Positions 37,600 through 50,192 are shown, numbered from the stretch's first letter. The stretch is DNA of 64,000 nucleotides from Voacanga thouarsii (GCA_026120185.1 JANUWF010001217.1:2836001-2900000); one strand, 5' to 3'. Numbers and translations are program-made. The notes: generated by a model from the letters alone, not told the origin.

Positions 37600-38442
37600 T
37601 TATTCTAGAAAAAAAAAACATTTTTGAACATTTCAAAATAGAACTCTATACATTTAATTTTAGATAAAAAAAATATTAGTTAATTAGTAAATGTTATTCC
37701 AAAGTTGGCATCTATAACCTACTATTTGTATTAAAAAAGGCTAAAAAAATTTTAAAAAATACTTTTAAAATTTAAATACTTTCCCACAAACTAATGTATC
37801 GTTATACACGGATCTCTATTTTTCTCTCAATAATTAAATTCTCCATTGGATTCAAAGCATGTATCTCATACACATGTATATAGTTTATTAGATCTGAGTT
37901 TGATAATGGAATTTAACACTAGCAAATTAAGCATCTCAAAATGCTAAAAGCACGCGTGAAGAATCATGATAAGTCAGTAACAAATGGTTTAATTTCGGTT
38001 TTAAACTTATACGACATCGACTTGATAGAAGACATTAGAGACGAATTTCTTGAATTTGATGATTATCAATTTACATTTGTGTGAAGTCGCAAAGGGAAAA
38101 GAAACAAATGAGTACAAATGCCTATGCATGGCATCACAACAAGACGAGCAATCCGTGAATTTCGTTTATAATTTTTAATAGGCTTCTGGCCCTTTAATGT
38201 GTCAATTTATGTACTTATATTTTTAATTAATAAAATAGTCACCTGTTGGTGGTCTAACCAAAAAAAAAAAAAAAATGCAGTTTATCTTTTCTTCCTAAAC
38301 TGATTTAGTTAATTAATTTGATTTGTGTTTACAGTACTTTTTCATTTTTCTTGCTGTGAACTATGATCGATTCCTCATATACACAAAAGGACCAAAACTT
38401 GGAGTGCTCCTTAAATGATTATCTTTTTAACTTTTCACATAA
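37600..38442. other. AT-rich, no gene seen
   Basis: Scattered short frames only. A poly-A run sits at about 38,259-38,275. Confidence 0.5.
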
Positions 38443-38933
38443 CTAGTTTAATATTCTATACGTTGCACGAGTTATTAAATTATTAAAATTTAATATATTA
38501 ATATTATATATATTATTAATTAATTAATTTAATTAATTAATATTTTAAATGAATTCAGTTAATATTCATTAAAAAAAATCTCATTATTCAGTATATTAAT
38601 ATTAAATATATAATTTATTAATAAATTTAATTAATTAAAATTATAAATAAATTTAAATAATATATTTTTTTAAAAATATTATATTTGAATTTTACGCTAT
38701 CACGTGTCACTTCAAGACACAACCATATATCGTAACAAGAACTCCATCAACGACTTTCACGTATTAGGAAAACTCTTTTAACCTATTTCGACTTTATTAA
38801 TACAAATAATTAAGTGGAGCAATTAAATATTGTTATGCCTCAAATCAATGACGGTGTGCACTCAAGATTGACCCAGGCAATCAACTTATTGGATACTACA
38901 AATATTTAAATTAACAATAAAACAAGTAGCATT

Positions 38934-38936
<3 letters not shown>
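38443..38936 (-). mobile_element. Decayed Helitron 3' end, reverse orientation
   Basis: On the minus strand the sequence reads CTCGTGCAACGTATAG, nine bases, then CTAG followed by T. Plant Helitrons often end in a short GC hairpin around a GTGCAACGCAC core, then CTRR and a host T. The right arm of the hairpin here carries C-to-T changes, as expected for methylated, decaying copies. The 5' end was not found, so the right-hand boundary given is nominal. Confidence 0.4.

Positions 38937-38979
<43 letters not shown>
38937..38979. repeat. AT dinucleotide microsatellite
   Basis: About 21 uninterrupted AT units, directly before a perfect hairpin and the start of the Helitron gene region. Confidence 0.95.
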
Positions 38980-38981
<2 letters not shown>

Positions 38982-38982
<1 letters not shown>

Positions 38983-39000
38983 GGAGCTACAGAAGCTCCT
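38982..39000. promoter_or_regulatory. Perfect 7-bp hairpin at the Helitron left edge
   Basis: AGGAGCT, a five-base loop, then AGCTCCT, immediately after the AT microsatellite. Position suggests a terminal or replication-related feature, but hairpins are better known at Helitron 3' ends. Confidence 0.45.
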
Positions 39001-39345
39001 GAGAGACCCACCTGGCATTGTCCTTTGTCGTCAGCTGGCACTTTGAAACCTAATGAATCTCCTAATCTCTGTAAACCTTGCCCAACTCATGAAACGTCTC
39101 TTCAATAAATCCATACTCCTAATCCCTTGAAACCTCTACAAATCCACCCCTTCATTATTTCTTGCATTATGTTGGGTACATCTAAATGCCTTCAATAAAT
39201 CTAGACACCTAATCCTTACAAACCTCCTGAAATTCACAACGGTACATTTGAACAAAGGGGGATTCATTGCATCATTCATCTTCAATCATATAATAAATAG
39301 TCTCCTGTGAAGAGTACACAGAACACCATCTACAAGTATTCTACA
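39001..39345 (+). other. Upstream region of the RPA-like gene
   Basis: No gene. It contains two similar stretches with CTTCAATAAATC (about 39,108 and 39,191), a small internal repeat. Expected to hold the promoter; no TATA box was assigned. Confidence 0.4.
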
Positions 39346-41996
39346 ATGAAACAACGGGACTTTGTCATGTTAAATCAATTGTCCGAAGGAAAGCAACAAA
39401 AGCGCATGCGTTTCAAAATTTTAAGATTATGGGAGACATATCATGCACAAAAACCAACTGAAGTCATAAGCCTTGATTTCTTGGTTATGGATGAAAAGGT
39501 ACTGACCTTGAATTGTTAAAATTTGTTGTTGTCCTTTGTTATTGGCAGATTCTACTTTACAGTTGAACGTGATCATTAACCGGCGCCAACAATTGTATTA
39601 ACATGGATTTTGTCTGTTGCAGGAAAATATGAAGCATTGTGTAATCCGTAGTCGATTCATGGCCTAATTTCATGACTATCTTGAAGAAGGAAATTTCTAC
39701 ATAATGAAGAATTTCTCATTGCAAATGGCGGAACTGAATTACAGAATTGTAAATGAGGAGCTGCAAATTGTTATCGACGGTAGTACTTACCTGCAAGAAA
39801 TTGAAGATGAGCTGCCCAAAATTCCCCGACATAAATTCCAGTTGTTTACTTTTGACGATGTTCATTCACGCGCCGGAGATATCTCTTTGTTAGTTGGTAA
39901 GGCACAATACCCTTTCTTCGTTCATCCGTTATTCAGTGAACTGGAAGATTGGCTTTGTTCAACTGAAAGCCATACGGAGAGCATTAGGTTTATGGGGCTT
40001 CCCTGCAGGGTTGATACACAGAAAGTGAAGAACCACTACAAAGATTAGGCCCTGGATTTCGATTAGATAGATTTTCCTTCCCCTAATTCTGGGCTACTAG
40101 AAACTCCTTGAATTTGATATATCTGCTTTTATATTCAATATTGTTTATCTTTCTACCTCCCTAATTTGTCGATTGTATTTGTGTGCCTGCTGCTTGAAAC
40201 AATGAGTCTGAAGCATGAATTAACTTGCTTCTTAAATTATTTTGTTGTGGCTTAATGTGACTATTGCATACAATGCACAGATGTGATTGGAATCATCACA
40301 GCAGTTTCAAATGTTGAGGAGAGAAATAGATTTAGCCACCGTGTCAAGTTGCAGACAGTGGCTATCAAAGATGGAAGGTAAAGCAACCACATGGCTAATA
40401 ATTTGTTTGTGGTTTACCTAATTTACATTACTGACTGAGAAATGACCATGACATTACTGTTGCCATTAGTGGAAGATAGTTGCAGGTTATATTATGGGGA
40501 TCAACAACGGACATCATCAAGGGAAACAAAGAAATGGCCAGTGAGCATATCCAAGTAGCAATTTTCACATCAATGATTATCAAAAATGACAATGGAACTG
40601 CCACATTATCAAGCAGCAGCGCGACAAAGATATATGTTAATTTGCAGGACCCTGTAGTAGAAAACTTCAAGAAAATGTAAGTAAAACACAATTGAAGGTT
40701 TTGACTGAAATCTGCACTGACCATGGATATCTAATGACACACTTGAACAGGTGTGAAGCAACCAACATAGCACAACATCCTATTGAAATGAAGCTTCCTT
40801 TTGTTATACTGACAAGGAAGAATTATGAACAGAACAGGCGAACATTAGGACAACTCGGGGACATGGTTCGAAATGGAGATGACTTGGTATGATGATTTTT
40901 TCAATGTATAGCATACTACATATTGCCCAGAAGAAACCACTATTTAGTTCGAAATGTAAATGTAAATAATGGTCTGAGATAAATCATATTTGAGACTATC
41001 GAAGCATTACTATTTGAGCCTGCGAGAACTAGCAAAATACTGAATGGATAAATCAGAAAAACATGTTGTAGAACCATAACTTATGTGTAGTCTTGATATG
41101 GAGTGTTTGTGGTGAAATTTTTTATTGGAGTTTTGGATAGCCATGAAAATGGACAATGAATTGCATGCACTTGATGAAACAACAGGGGTACAACCTTTTA
41201 CTCCAATATTACTGTTCTTGACATTGACACATACAACGGTTGGAGATACAGTTCATGGAGTACATGTAGGAAGAAACTGAAAGTACTAGGAAGGCAGTTA
41301 GGGTGTGAAGTATGTGGGAAAATTGAAGAGTATCCAGAAATCAGGTAATTTAGCATTTAACTTCTAACATATGCATCTCCCCCGGCATATTAACATCATT
41401 TCTTGATATTGCAAAACAGATATCGTGTAGAAGCAATTGTCGGTGACAATACCAGAGAAGCTCGCTTTGTCTTATTCGATAGAGAGGTTGAGAAAATGGT
41501 TCACATGGCTGCTGAAAAATTGGCTCAAAAAATAGCAGAGGTAATTTTCCATGACAACTATAATAATAGGAATCTCAATGTTTGCAACAGACAGCATGAA
41601 TTGAGTAGGTATTCTGATGGCATTATTAGGAAGGCATAGATGATGCAGTTCTTGCACCTTTAAAAAACCTAATGGGAAAAGAATATATTTGCCAAGTGAA
41701 ATTCAATGAACAAAGCTGAGGGACAAACAGAGAATGCTTTACTGTTTTCCGAACATATGAAGCATTGGATGTTGTTGATACAGATGTACAAGCATCGAAG
41801 GTATTTTACATTACTGTTTGTATTTTGTCAGCCTGAACATTTGAACATTGAGCAAAAATAACATGTGGTCTTATATATTTGTCTAAAAAAACAACAGGAG
41901 TTACAAAAGAAGGAGGATTTGGTCCAACCATTAGGCACTGATGAAATTGAAACTCTTGCACAACATGGGCAGAAGAAAAAGCGGCGAATCCAGTAA
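39346..41996 (+). pseudogene. RPA70-like single-strand DNA-binding gene of Helitron
   Basis: A multi-exon gene related to the large subunit of replication protein A. Exon 1 starts at ATG 39,346 (MKQRDFVMLNQLSEG) and ends at a GT donor near 39,500. Exon 2 covers about 39,624-39,897, and exon 3 starts DVIGIITAVSNVEERNRFS (about 40,281). Exon 4 holds VILWGSTTDIIKGN and SSATKIYVNLQDP, an OB-fold (DNA-binding) pattern. A later exon has GWRYSSWSTCRKKLK with GCEVCGKIEEYPEIR, an RPA-C-type zinc finger in which one Cys position appears as Trp. The next exon (41,421) continues it as YRVEAIVGDNTREARF. TAA at 39,665 and TGA at 41,717 lie in frame, so it is broken. Helitron RPAs are thought to bind single strands during rolling-circle transposition. 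Confidence 0.8.
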
Positions 41997-44247
41997 CAAT
42001 CTACCAAAATATCCAATTTTACTGCCTGCACAATTTGTGCCCAACTAAAGATATTTCATTTCTTTTTCCAGATATGGCATGGTAGGAATGGCGAAAAAAG
42101 GGAATGTTAACAACAAGAAAGCTTTGTTTGATACTGGAAACAAGGACAACTGAAGACATGACAAATAATGAAAACAGAAGCACATAAGACAGCTGCACAA
42201 GCCTTAGAATCCTGTACAGATTGTGTAACTAATATTCAATTCCATGATACATCAGAACTACCCTACGGAAGAAAACGTTTGAATGAAAACTGAAATCTGT
42301 ATATGTGATATTTTCATACAAATGGATATTTACAAAACCAAATTCTATCCTATCCACCAGTTCATTATTCATGATCTATGCTATGCAACCTACAACAGCA
42401 TAAACAAAGGCCAAAATCAGCAAATTATTTTCCTTTGTTTTTCTAGCAAAGTTAGCATAAACATTGGCAAATGCATACAGCGTTCTGTTTCTGCCTTTTT
42501 TCCCAGCTACCACAGGTGTTTTTATAAGGACATTAGTTCTACGGTTCCTTCGTCCAATGCATTTTCAACTCTCCCGCCTGGGTCATATGATCGGTGTACT
42601 GTTAAACACTTCTTCAGAGTACCTCCACTTTGCTCATTGAACATAATCTAGCAGACATATGCCTTGCCTATAATTTTCCCCAGTGACTTATTAGCATCTA
42701 CGTATGACAAAATTGATCAAACTGCCAAGAGTCATCCATATGTTCAGGCATTCCGTCATATTCATTGGTGTAGTTTGGGAAGTGGAATGTCATCTAGAAA
42801 TTGGACATCCTGTTATTAAGCGATTCCCTGCATTTGCTCTATGTAGGGTAAGTTCATTCAGTTAAATATGTATTTCAAAATCATAAAGAGGAGATGATGA
42901 ATCTTCTCAACTGTGTAGTTCAACTTATTCATTCAGTTAAATATGTATTTCAGAATCATAAGGAGGAGACGATGAATTTTCTCAACTGTGTAGTTCAACT
43001 TATTACCTATATTAACGAATATAATATATATCAATCAAATCTGCTAACAGAGACGCCAAAATGGTTTCCAATTCATTATCTTGAAGGGAAATAAAGAGAA
43101 TAATATGTTTTGTTGCATTGGTGGCCATTTAATGAACAATCGTAGCATTGAACCCTTCCATTAGAAAACTAATAATGGTCGGGAATAAAAATAATTACAA
43201 CCAATGATGGTAGTTTTTTAATTGAGCAAAAAGCCGAGAATAAAACCGCTAGAAATACCGTATAACTTCTTTCAAACCATATAAATATTGAAAAAGGCTG
43301 CACAACAAAACAAATTTTTGAGAGCAGTTTCTGATGATTTTGTTAACTTTGTCCGTAGAACATCATACAAAGATATGACAAGAAGAAAAAGAAAGCCACC
43401 GGTTCCAATTGAATAACAATTTGCTTCAGTAAGTCACAGCAGTTCACAACGAATATGTTCAATTCTTACAGCAGGTAACTCCCTCCCCCAACTCCAAAAC
43501 ATAAAAAGCATCTTCTGATTTCGAAGTCACATTATGGTAAAAATTATTTGTTGAATATCCAGATAATAGTTACGGTAATTCAGCAATAAATACATCTCTG
43601 TGGTAAAAGAACAAAAATGACATTATGGTTACTATTGATTCAAAGACATAGGATTCCAGAATAACTGCCTTAAACTTGCATCCTGTGATTAGTAATGTCC
43701 CTACATTCCTGCTCCTTAACAAAACCCAGTACTAATGTTGTGCTCATTGTAACACAAATTGATACATAGAAAAAGATAATATGAGTATCATCCCTTCAAA
43801 GAATCAGAAAATGCCAACTGAAACAATCAAACTCCATATAGTTAACAAGAATGATAAGTTTTTAAAAATAAATGTTGTGCACTGACGATTATTTACCATT
43901 CAATTTTTAAAAAAATGGATGAACATTCTGAACACGATAAATATGCTTGGTAAATTATCATGAGAAGCACTACCATTGACAAATTTGCATGCAATTAGTG
44001 TGTCTGTGGAAACTCTGATACATGTCCATTATGATAGACGAGAGAAAGAAAATATTCAAAGAAGAGAACAATTTTAATGAAGTTAGGCAATGTCTGTTAT
44101 AGTAAAAAATGATACAAATCACTATAGAATTAAGACCATAACTTCGGGTTTGGGAAAAAATATGATGGAATTTTGAGCATCGTTTCAAAATACCTTTCAA
44201 TTGATTGTTTCGAAATTTGCTAACATGTTATTTCAATATCTTTGTAG
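41997..44247. other. Spacer between the two Helitron genes
   Basis: No clear gene. A 137-residue-scale frame at 42,283-42,651 matches nothing recognised on either strand. A 75-bp exact-register tandem duplication lies at 42,853-43,002. The rest is AT-rich. Confidence 0.5.
42853..43002 (+). repeat. 75-bp tandem duplication
   Basis: Copies 42,853-42,927 and 42,928-43,002 both begin TTCATTCAGTTAAATATG and differ at a handful of bases. 75 is a multiple of three and the plus-strand frame stays open through both, giving a repeated LLNCVVQLI-like 25-residue unit, but no gene context supports coding. Confidence 0.85.
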
Positions 44248-47200
44248 TTGAACATCTGCAAACTAACACCAACATTGAATCAGCTATAGTAGATCATACT
44301 CTAATGGACCACAGCACAACCACCCATACTAGCATCCAACAGCATTCAACAATGAACATTCATCATTACAATTATGCTGCCAGTCATAATATCCAAAAAG
44401 GTAATTGAAGTGATCATAAAGCATTTCATAATTCATTTTCCAGCTGTATTGGTTATCATATATCATTCACAATTTACATACAATGAACCATTCTCACAGA
44501 AATGGCAAGGACAAAAAGAAAGGAACGTGCTCAAATTCTAAAAAACAAGAGAAAAATGCGTATTGAAAAACATCTTGGTACAACAATTAATAGCAGTTCA
44601 AACAGCAATTCTAACATTATTTCAGCAAGTAATATATGTAACTCATTCCACAAGTTCTCATTTCAACACAATCAAAAATAATTTAATAATAAATCTGAAT
44701 CCATAGTAAGAATTAGCAATTTAATTTTGTTACGTGGTTTATTTGACATATAACTGATTCCCTTTTCCAGGTGTTTTTCCACATAACAGAATATGCAAGG
44801 AGAAGAAGACAAGAACGCAAAAACATCATAAATTTGAAGAGAAAATGTTCTGTTAAAAATAACAGAGTTCCACAGGAAAAACCAACCATACCAGTGACAG
44901 GTATGTATTCTAACATATCATTCTTTAGGTTCATAGTTCATGTATGTAGCATTATTTCCTAACATTAAATCAATTCCATTGTTCACAAATCCTCAACTGA
45001 ACACAAGTTCTTACTATGGTAAAGCTGAATATGAATGTCAATTTTGTCAAGCAGTATTTTGGGAGCGCGAAAAAATAAAAGAGAATTCAAAAAGAACACA
45101 TCCAAGATATAAATTATGTTGTAGGCAGGGGAAAATTCATTTTCCAGCAAGAAGGTTTGCTCCAGAACCCCTCAATTCCCTGCTCTCTCATAATGTACTT
45201 GATCATTCCATACATTTCTTGGAAAATATCAGAGCATATAACTCAATGTTCTCAATGACATCTATGGGTGCAAAAGTTGATGAGCAAATCAATCAACACT
45301 CTGGACCATACATCTATCGGATAAATGGTGAAAATTATCATAGGCTTGGTTCTTTGATTCCAGAAAGTGGAAAAGATGTATACTTTATCCAGCTGTATTT
45401 TCATGATACTGTAAATGAAGTGCATAACAGACTAAAAGCAGTGAATCAAAGAAATACAAACAGCAACTTGAATGCAGCAATTATCCAGCAATTGATTCAT
45501 ATGCTTGATGAACACAATGAATTGGTCAAAGTGTTCAGAATTGCTCGAGACAGGCATAAGAATTCCAACATAGGTGACTTCAAAATCAGGCTCTTCCATA
45601 GTAGGACTTTAAACAGCAGGCAATACCAACCACCAACAGCATTAGAAATAGCAGCTCTCATAGTTGGAGATATAAATCACGTAACCAAGGACAGAGACAT
45701 TATTGTTGAAGTGACGTCAAGTACACTACAAAGAATTAGTTACCTACATCCGTGCTTCATGGCATTACAGCATCCTTTGTTATTTCCTTATAGTGAAGAC
45801 GGATTTCATCCCCACATTCCATATGTCAAATCTACTGCCCAACGTCATGGTAAAAGGCAATATATGACAATACGGGAGTACGATGCGTACATATTACAAT
45901 ATAGAAGAACACAAGGAAATACATTATTGCTGTCTGGAAGATTATTTCAACAGTTTATTGTTGATGCTTATACAGGAATTGAGCAGGCACGACTTCAATG
46001 GATCAAAGACCACCAGGGAAAGTTACGAACGGAATTATACAGAAATGTATTTGATGCAGTTCAAAGAGGAGATACATATTCTACACAAGTGGGCCAAAGA
46101 ACTATTTTATCTTCTTCTTTCACTGGTGGTCCTCGATACATAGCTCAAAACTATCAAGATGCAATGGCATTGTGCAGAATTTTTGGAAATCCAGATTTCT
46201 TCATTACATTTACAGCAAATCCAAACTGGCCAGAAATTCAAGAAATGCTAGAAGAACTACCTCAACAAAGACTAGAAAATAGGCCAGATATTAAAGTCCG
46301 TATCTTTAAAATAAAGCTCGAAGAAATGATTGAAGACATTACAAAGAATAAAATATTTGGACAAGTTGATGCAGGTATTTTCATAGCTTCAGATTCCATT
46401 TGCCATTTGCAATACTACAAATATCTCATGTACCTATCACTTTTGTTGCGATGCAGGTATATTTTCATAGCTTCATAATACATTTGCTATTTGCAATACT
46501 ATAAATATCTCATCTACCTATCACTTTGGTTGCAGTAGTATACACTATTGAATTTCAAAAAAGAGGCCTTCCACATGCACATATCATCATATGGATTAAT
46601 CAATCTTCAAAGAGACAGACATCTAAAGAAATAGATGAAGTTATATCTGCAAAAATACTAGATGTAGCTAAAGATCCAATTGCATATAAAGTTGTAGCTG
46701 AATTTATGATGCATGGACCATGTGGACCTGGGTATCAGACATCACCTTACATAATACAAGGTAAATTTATTTTCACTTGACACCGTAAAATATACTACTG
46801 CAAAAAACTTTTAAGTATGTTACCTAACATAAGATTATGACAACTGTATTGTAGGCCAATGCTCTAAGCATTTTCCAAAGAAAGTCCAAAACATGACCAC
46901 ACTGGATGAAAATGGATTTTGCATCTACCGATGAAGAGACACATCAATATTTGTCGACAAAAATGGTTTCAAACTTGACAATAGGCTCGTTGTTCCATAT
47001 AATCGATATCTTTTGGTCAAGTACAGAAGCCACATCAATGTTGAAGCATGCAATAAATCAAAAGCCATCAAATATTTGTTCAAGTATATAAATAAAGGCC
47101 CTGATAGAACAACTGTAATCATAGAACAAGTGCAAGGTACTTCTACCATAAACTCTACACAGGAAAATTCAAATGCAAATGAAGTGAAGACTTTTTTAGA

Positions 47201-49930
47201 CTGTAGATACATTTCAGCATGTGAAGCATGCTGGAGAATATATGAATTTGAAGTGCATTTCAGAATACCTGCTGTAGAAAGACTGGGATTCTATTTAGAA
47301 AATGAGCAAAGTATTATTTTTAGAGATAGTAGCTCCCTACCTACTATTGCAGAGAGTGAAGATACAAAGCGCACGATGTTTACTAAGTGGTTTGAAATAA
47401 ACAAAAGGGATCCAGAAGCAAGAAAATATACATATTTTGAATTCCCTCAGCATTATACTTGGAAAAAGAAAGAAAGGCTTCGGACAATAAGAAAAAGAGG
47501 TAGATGTATTGGACGTGTTACATTTGCACATCCAGCTTCAGCAGAGAGATATTACATGAGAATGTTATTGAATCATGTTCGTGGCCCAACATCATATGAA
47601 GATATACGAATCTACAAAGACAAAACATATCCATCCTTTAAAGCAGCCTGTTATGCAAAGGGACTTTTACAAGATGACAAAGAATGGCATGAGTCCATAG
47701 ATGAGGCTTCACAATGGGCAACTGGCCCTCAACTAAGGGAACTATTTGTGACAATACTTTTATTCTGCAATATTTCAGATGTGAAGAATTTTTGGGAAGT
47801 AAATTGGGAGTCCATTAGTGATGATATTGAACATCGGCAAAGAAAACTTCTACAGTTCCCAAGTTTAACTTTGTCCACAAAACAAATAAAAAACTATACA
47901 TTAAAAGAAATTAAAGTTCTCCTCATAAAGCATGGAAAAAGTTTGGAACAAATAGAAGGTATGCCAGTTGCAAAAAATGAAATGTTGAAGGATTTGGAGA
48001 ACAATTACATTTGTGAAGAATTGATGTATGACATAGAACTTTTGAAGACAGAGCACGAATCAATGGTCAAAAAGCTGAATGCAGAGCAACTAAATGCATA
48101 TGATGCTGTGGTAAATGCAGTAGAAAATAAACTTGGAAAATTGTTCTTCTTATATGGATATGGAGGAACTGGAAAGACTTTTGTGTACAAAGCAATCATC
48201 AACAAGTTGAGATCAGATTCAAAAATAGTACTTGTTGTAGCTTTATCAGGTAATTATTAATATCCTTAATTTGGTTTTCTATCATCTATATTATGAACAT
48301 ATTCTTATGTCATTCTTATCAAATGTCATCACAGGCATTGCTTCATCGTTGTTACCTGGAGGAAAAACTGCACATAGTACATTCAAAATACCAATAACAA
48401 CTGATGATGAGACAACGTGCTCAATCAAAGCCAATACACAACTCGATGAGCTAATTAAAAGAGCTGCTCTAATAATATGGGACGAGGCACCTATGAATTC
48501 CAAGTATGTATATATTCTAAAATTCATTATTGTTTCCAGAGCACGTACAACAAAGCATCATGCCAAATTCAAAACATACATATCAATGCATGAAACACAA
48601 CCATTTTTCTCATACAACCTTAGAACACTTGAAAAATAGGTATTTCTTTGAAACAGTTAATAGAACATTGAAAGATATACTCAGAGGATCAGAAGCATTT
48701 AATGAAAACAAAGCTTTTCGGGGAAAACTATTCTCTTGGGTGGAGATTTCCAACAAATTCTCCCTGTAATTCCTAAAGGTGGACGAGCAGACATAGTACA
48801 TGCTTCAATCAATTTTTCGTATCTTTGGTATGAGTGCGAATTGTTGACACTTACTCAAAATATGAGACTTCAACAAGTTAATGATTGCACTACTGAAGAA
48901 GCACAAAAGATAGAAACATTTGCAAATTGGCTATTGGAAATAGGAAATACTCTGCAACATGCAAAGACACGGGGAGATGACACTGAAGCAACTTGGATCA
49001 AAATCCCAAGAGAATATATGATTGATGCTACTGAACATCCAATCAAGGCAATTTTTGAGGCCACTTACCCAGACTTCGAAGAGAAAAGAACAGATACAAA
49101 CTATTTGACAGAAAGAGCAATTCTTACACCTCGAAATGAAACAGTGAATGAAATGAATGACTTTATTCTTGATAAAGTACAAGGTGAGCCAATAGAATAC
49201 ATAAGTGCAGACAGAATGGACAAAGCATCAGGAAAGTTGCTGGATGAAGATATGTTATATCTAGTGGAGTTTTTAAATAGCCTGAGCTTCTCGGGAATTC
49301 CAGAAGATAAATTGAGATTAAAACAAGGTATTCCGATCATGCTTTTAAGAAACGTTAACCCAAGTAAAGGCATGTGCAATGGAACAAGACTGATAGTAAC
49401 ACAGACAGGTAGCAGAGTAATTGAAGGCAGAATCATTTCGGGTTCCAACATAGGGGAAAAAGTGCTTTTTCCCAGAATAGATGTGTCCACGGCTGATACA
49501 AAACTGCCATTCACCTTGATAAAGAGATAATTTCCAATCAACGTCTGTTATGCAATGACAATAAATAAAAGCCAAGGACAAACACTATCTACAGTTGGAC
49601 TATACTTACCTAAACCAGTTTTCAGCCATGGTCAACTTTATGTCGCACTTTCAAGAGTGAAAACACCACAGGGGTTGAAAATATTAATCATTGAGCAGGA
49701 TCCAGAGTTCAAATTTTATACAAAGAACATTGTCTACCATGAAATTTTTACAAAACTTGCAATTGTAAGTTATCTTAAATCTCATATTCCAGATAAATAT
49801 TCAAATACTATGCATGCCTTAATAAAGAATTCATGATCTAATTATGTCTATAATGCAGGATACAAAAAAGACCAATTCTACACCAGGTACTATGACAGAC
49901 GAGGTTTTCCCCAACAGCCTCAATATTTAA
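44248..49930 (+). pseudogene. Helitron Rep/PIF1-helicase (RepHel) transposase, broken
   Basis: The rolling-circle transposase. Exons I can place with GT-AG sites: tentative 44,248-44,400, 44,500-44,628, 44,790-44,900; then 44,950-46,374, 46,536-46,760, 46,855-48,249, 48,335-48,503, 48,640-49,764 and 49,859-49,930; together about 1,550 residues. Domains: basic N-terminus (YARRRRQERKN); Helitron-like N domain (YECQFCQAVF on); Rep motif FFITFTANPNWPEI (46,198); HUH motif GLPHAHIIIW (two His near 46,573 and 46,579); two catalytic tyrosines YLFKYINK (47,073 and 47,085); then a PIF1-type helicase with Walker A GYGGTGKT (about 48,157), Walker B IIWDEAPM (about 48,475), GGDFQQILPV and the final [11 protein letters not shown] motif. 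TGA at 46,932, a 1-bp frameshift at about 48,725 and TAA at 49,528 disable it. Little other decay is visible, so it died recently. Confidence 0.9.
46375..46535 (+). repeat. Tandemly duplicated intron in RepHel
   Basis: The intron before the HUH exon consists of two copies of an 82-bp unit (46,375-46,456 and 46,457-46,535). Each starts GTA..TTTTCATAGCTTCA and ends TTG..GCAG, so both donor and acceptor sites are duplicated and the last bases of the exon (GATGCAG) recur between them. Confidence 0.88.
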
Positions 49931-50192
49931 TAGTTGAAAATATTAATCATTGAGCAGGATCCAGAGTTCAAATTTTATACAAAGAACATTGTCTACCATG
50001 AAATTTTTACAAAACTTGCAATTGTAAGTTATCTTAAATCCCATATTCCAAATAAATATTCAAATACTATGCATGCCTTAATAAAGAATTCATTATGTAA
50101 TTATGTCTATAATGCAGGATACAAAGAAGACCAATTCTACACCAGGTACCATGACAGACGAGGTTTTTCCCAATAACCTCAATATTTAATAT
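49675..50192 (+). repeat. 259-bp tandem duplication of the RepHel 3' end
   Basis: Copies 49,675-49,933 and 49,934-50,192 each hold the end of the penultimate exon ([19 protein letters not shown]), an intron (GTAAGTT..TGCAG) and the last exon ending in TAA (49,928 and at about 50,187). The second copy is a separate 3' end lacking any upstream exon. Divergence is only a few bases. Confidence 0.9.

Larger units (their letters stand above)
38937..50192 (+). mobile_element. Autonomous-type Helitron, coding part, boundaries approximate
   Basis: Two genes in the same orientation, an RPA70-like gene then a Rep/PIF1 helicase, are the standard content of plant autonomous Helitrons, which transpose by rolling-circle replication. 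The left edge is placed at the AT repeat and hairpin where Helitron-like sequence begins; no clean TC start was verified. The right edge is placed at the end of the duplicated terminal exon, but the 3' hairpin and CTRR end were not found. The downstream array and captured exons may also lie inside the element, making it over 24 kb. Confidence 0.75.
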
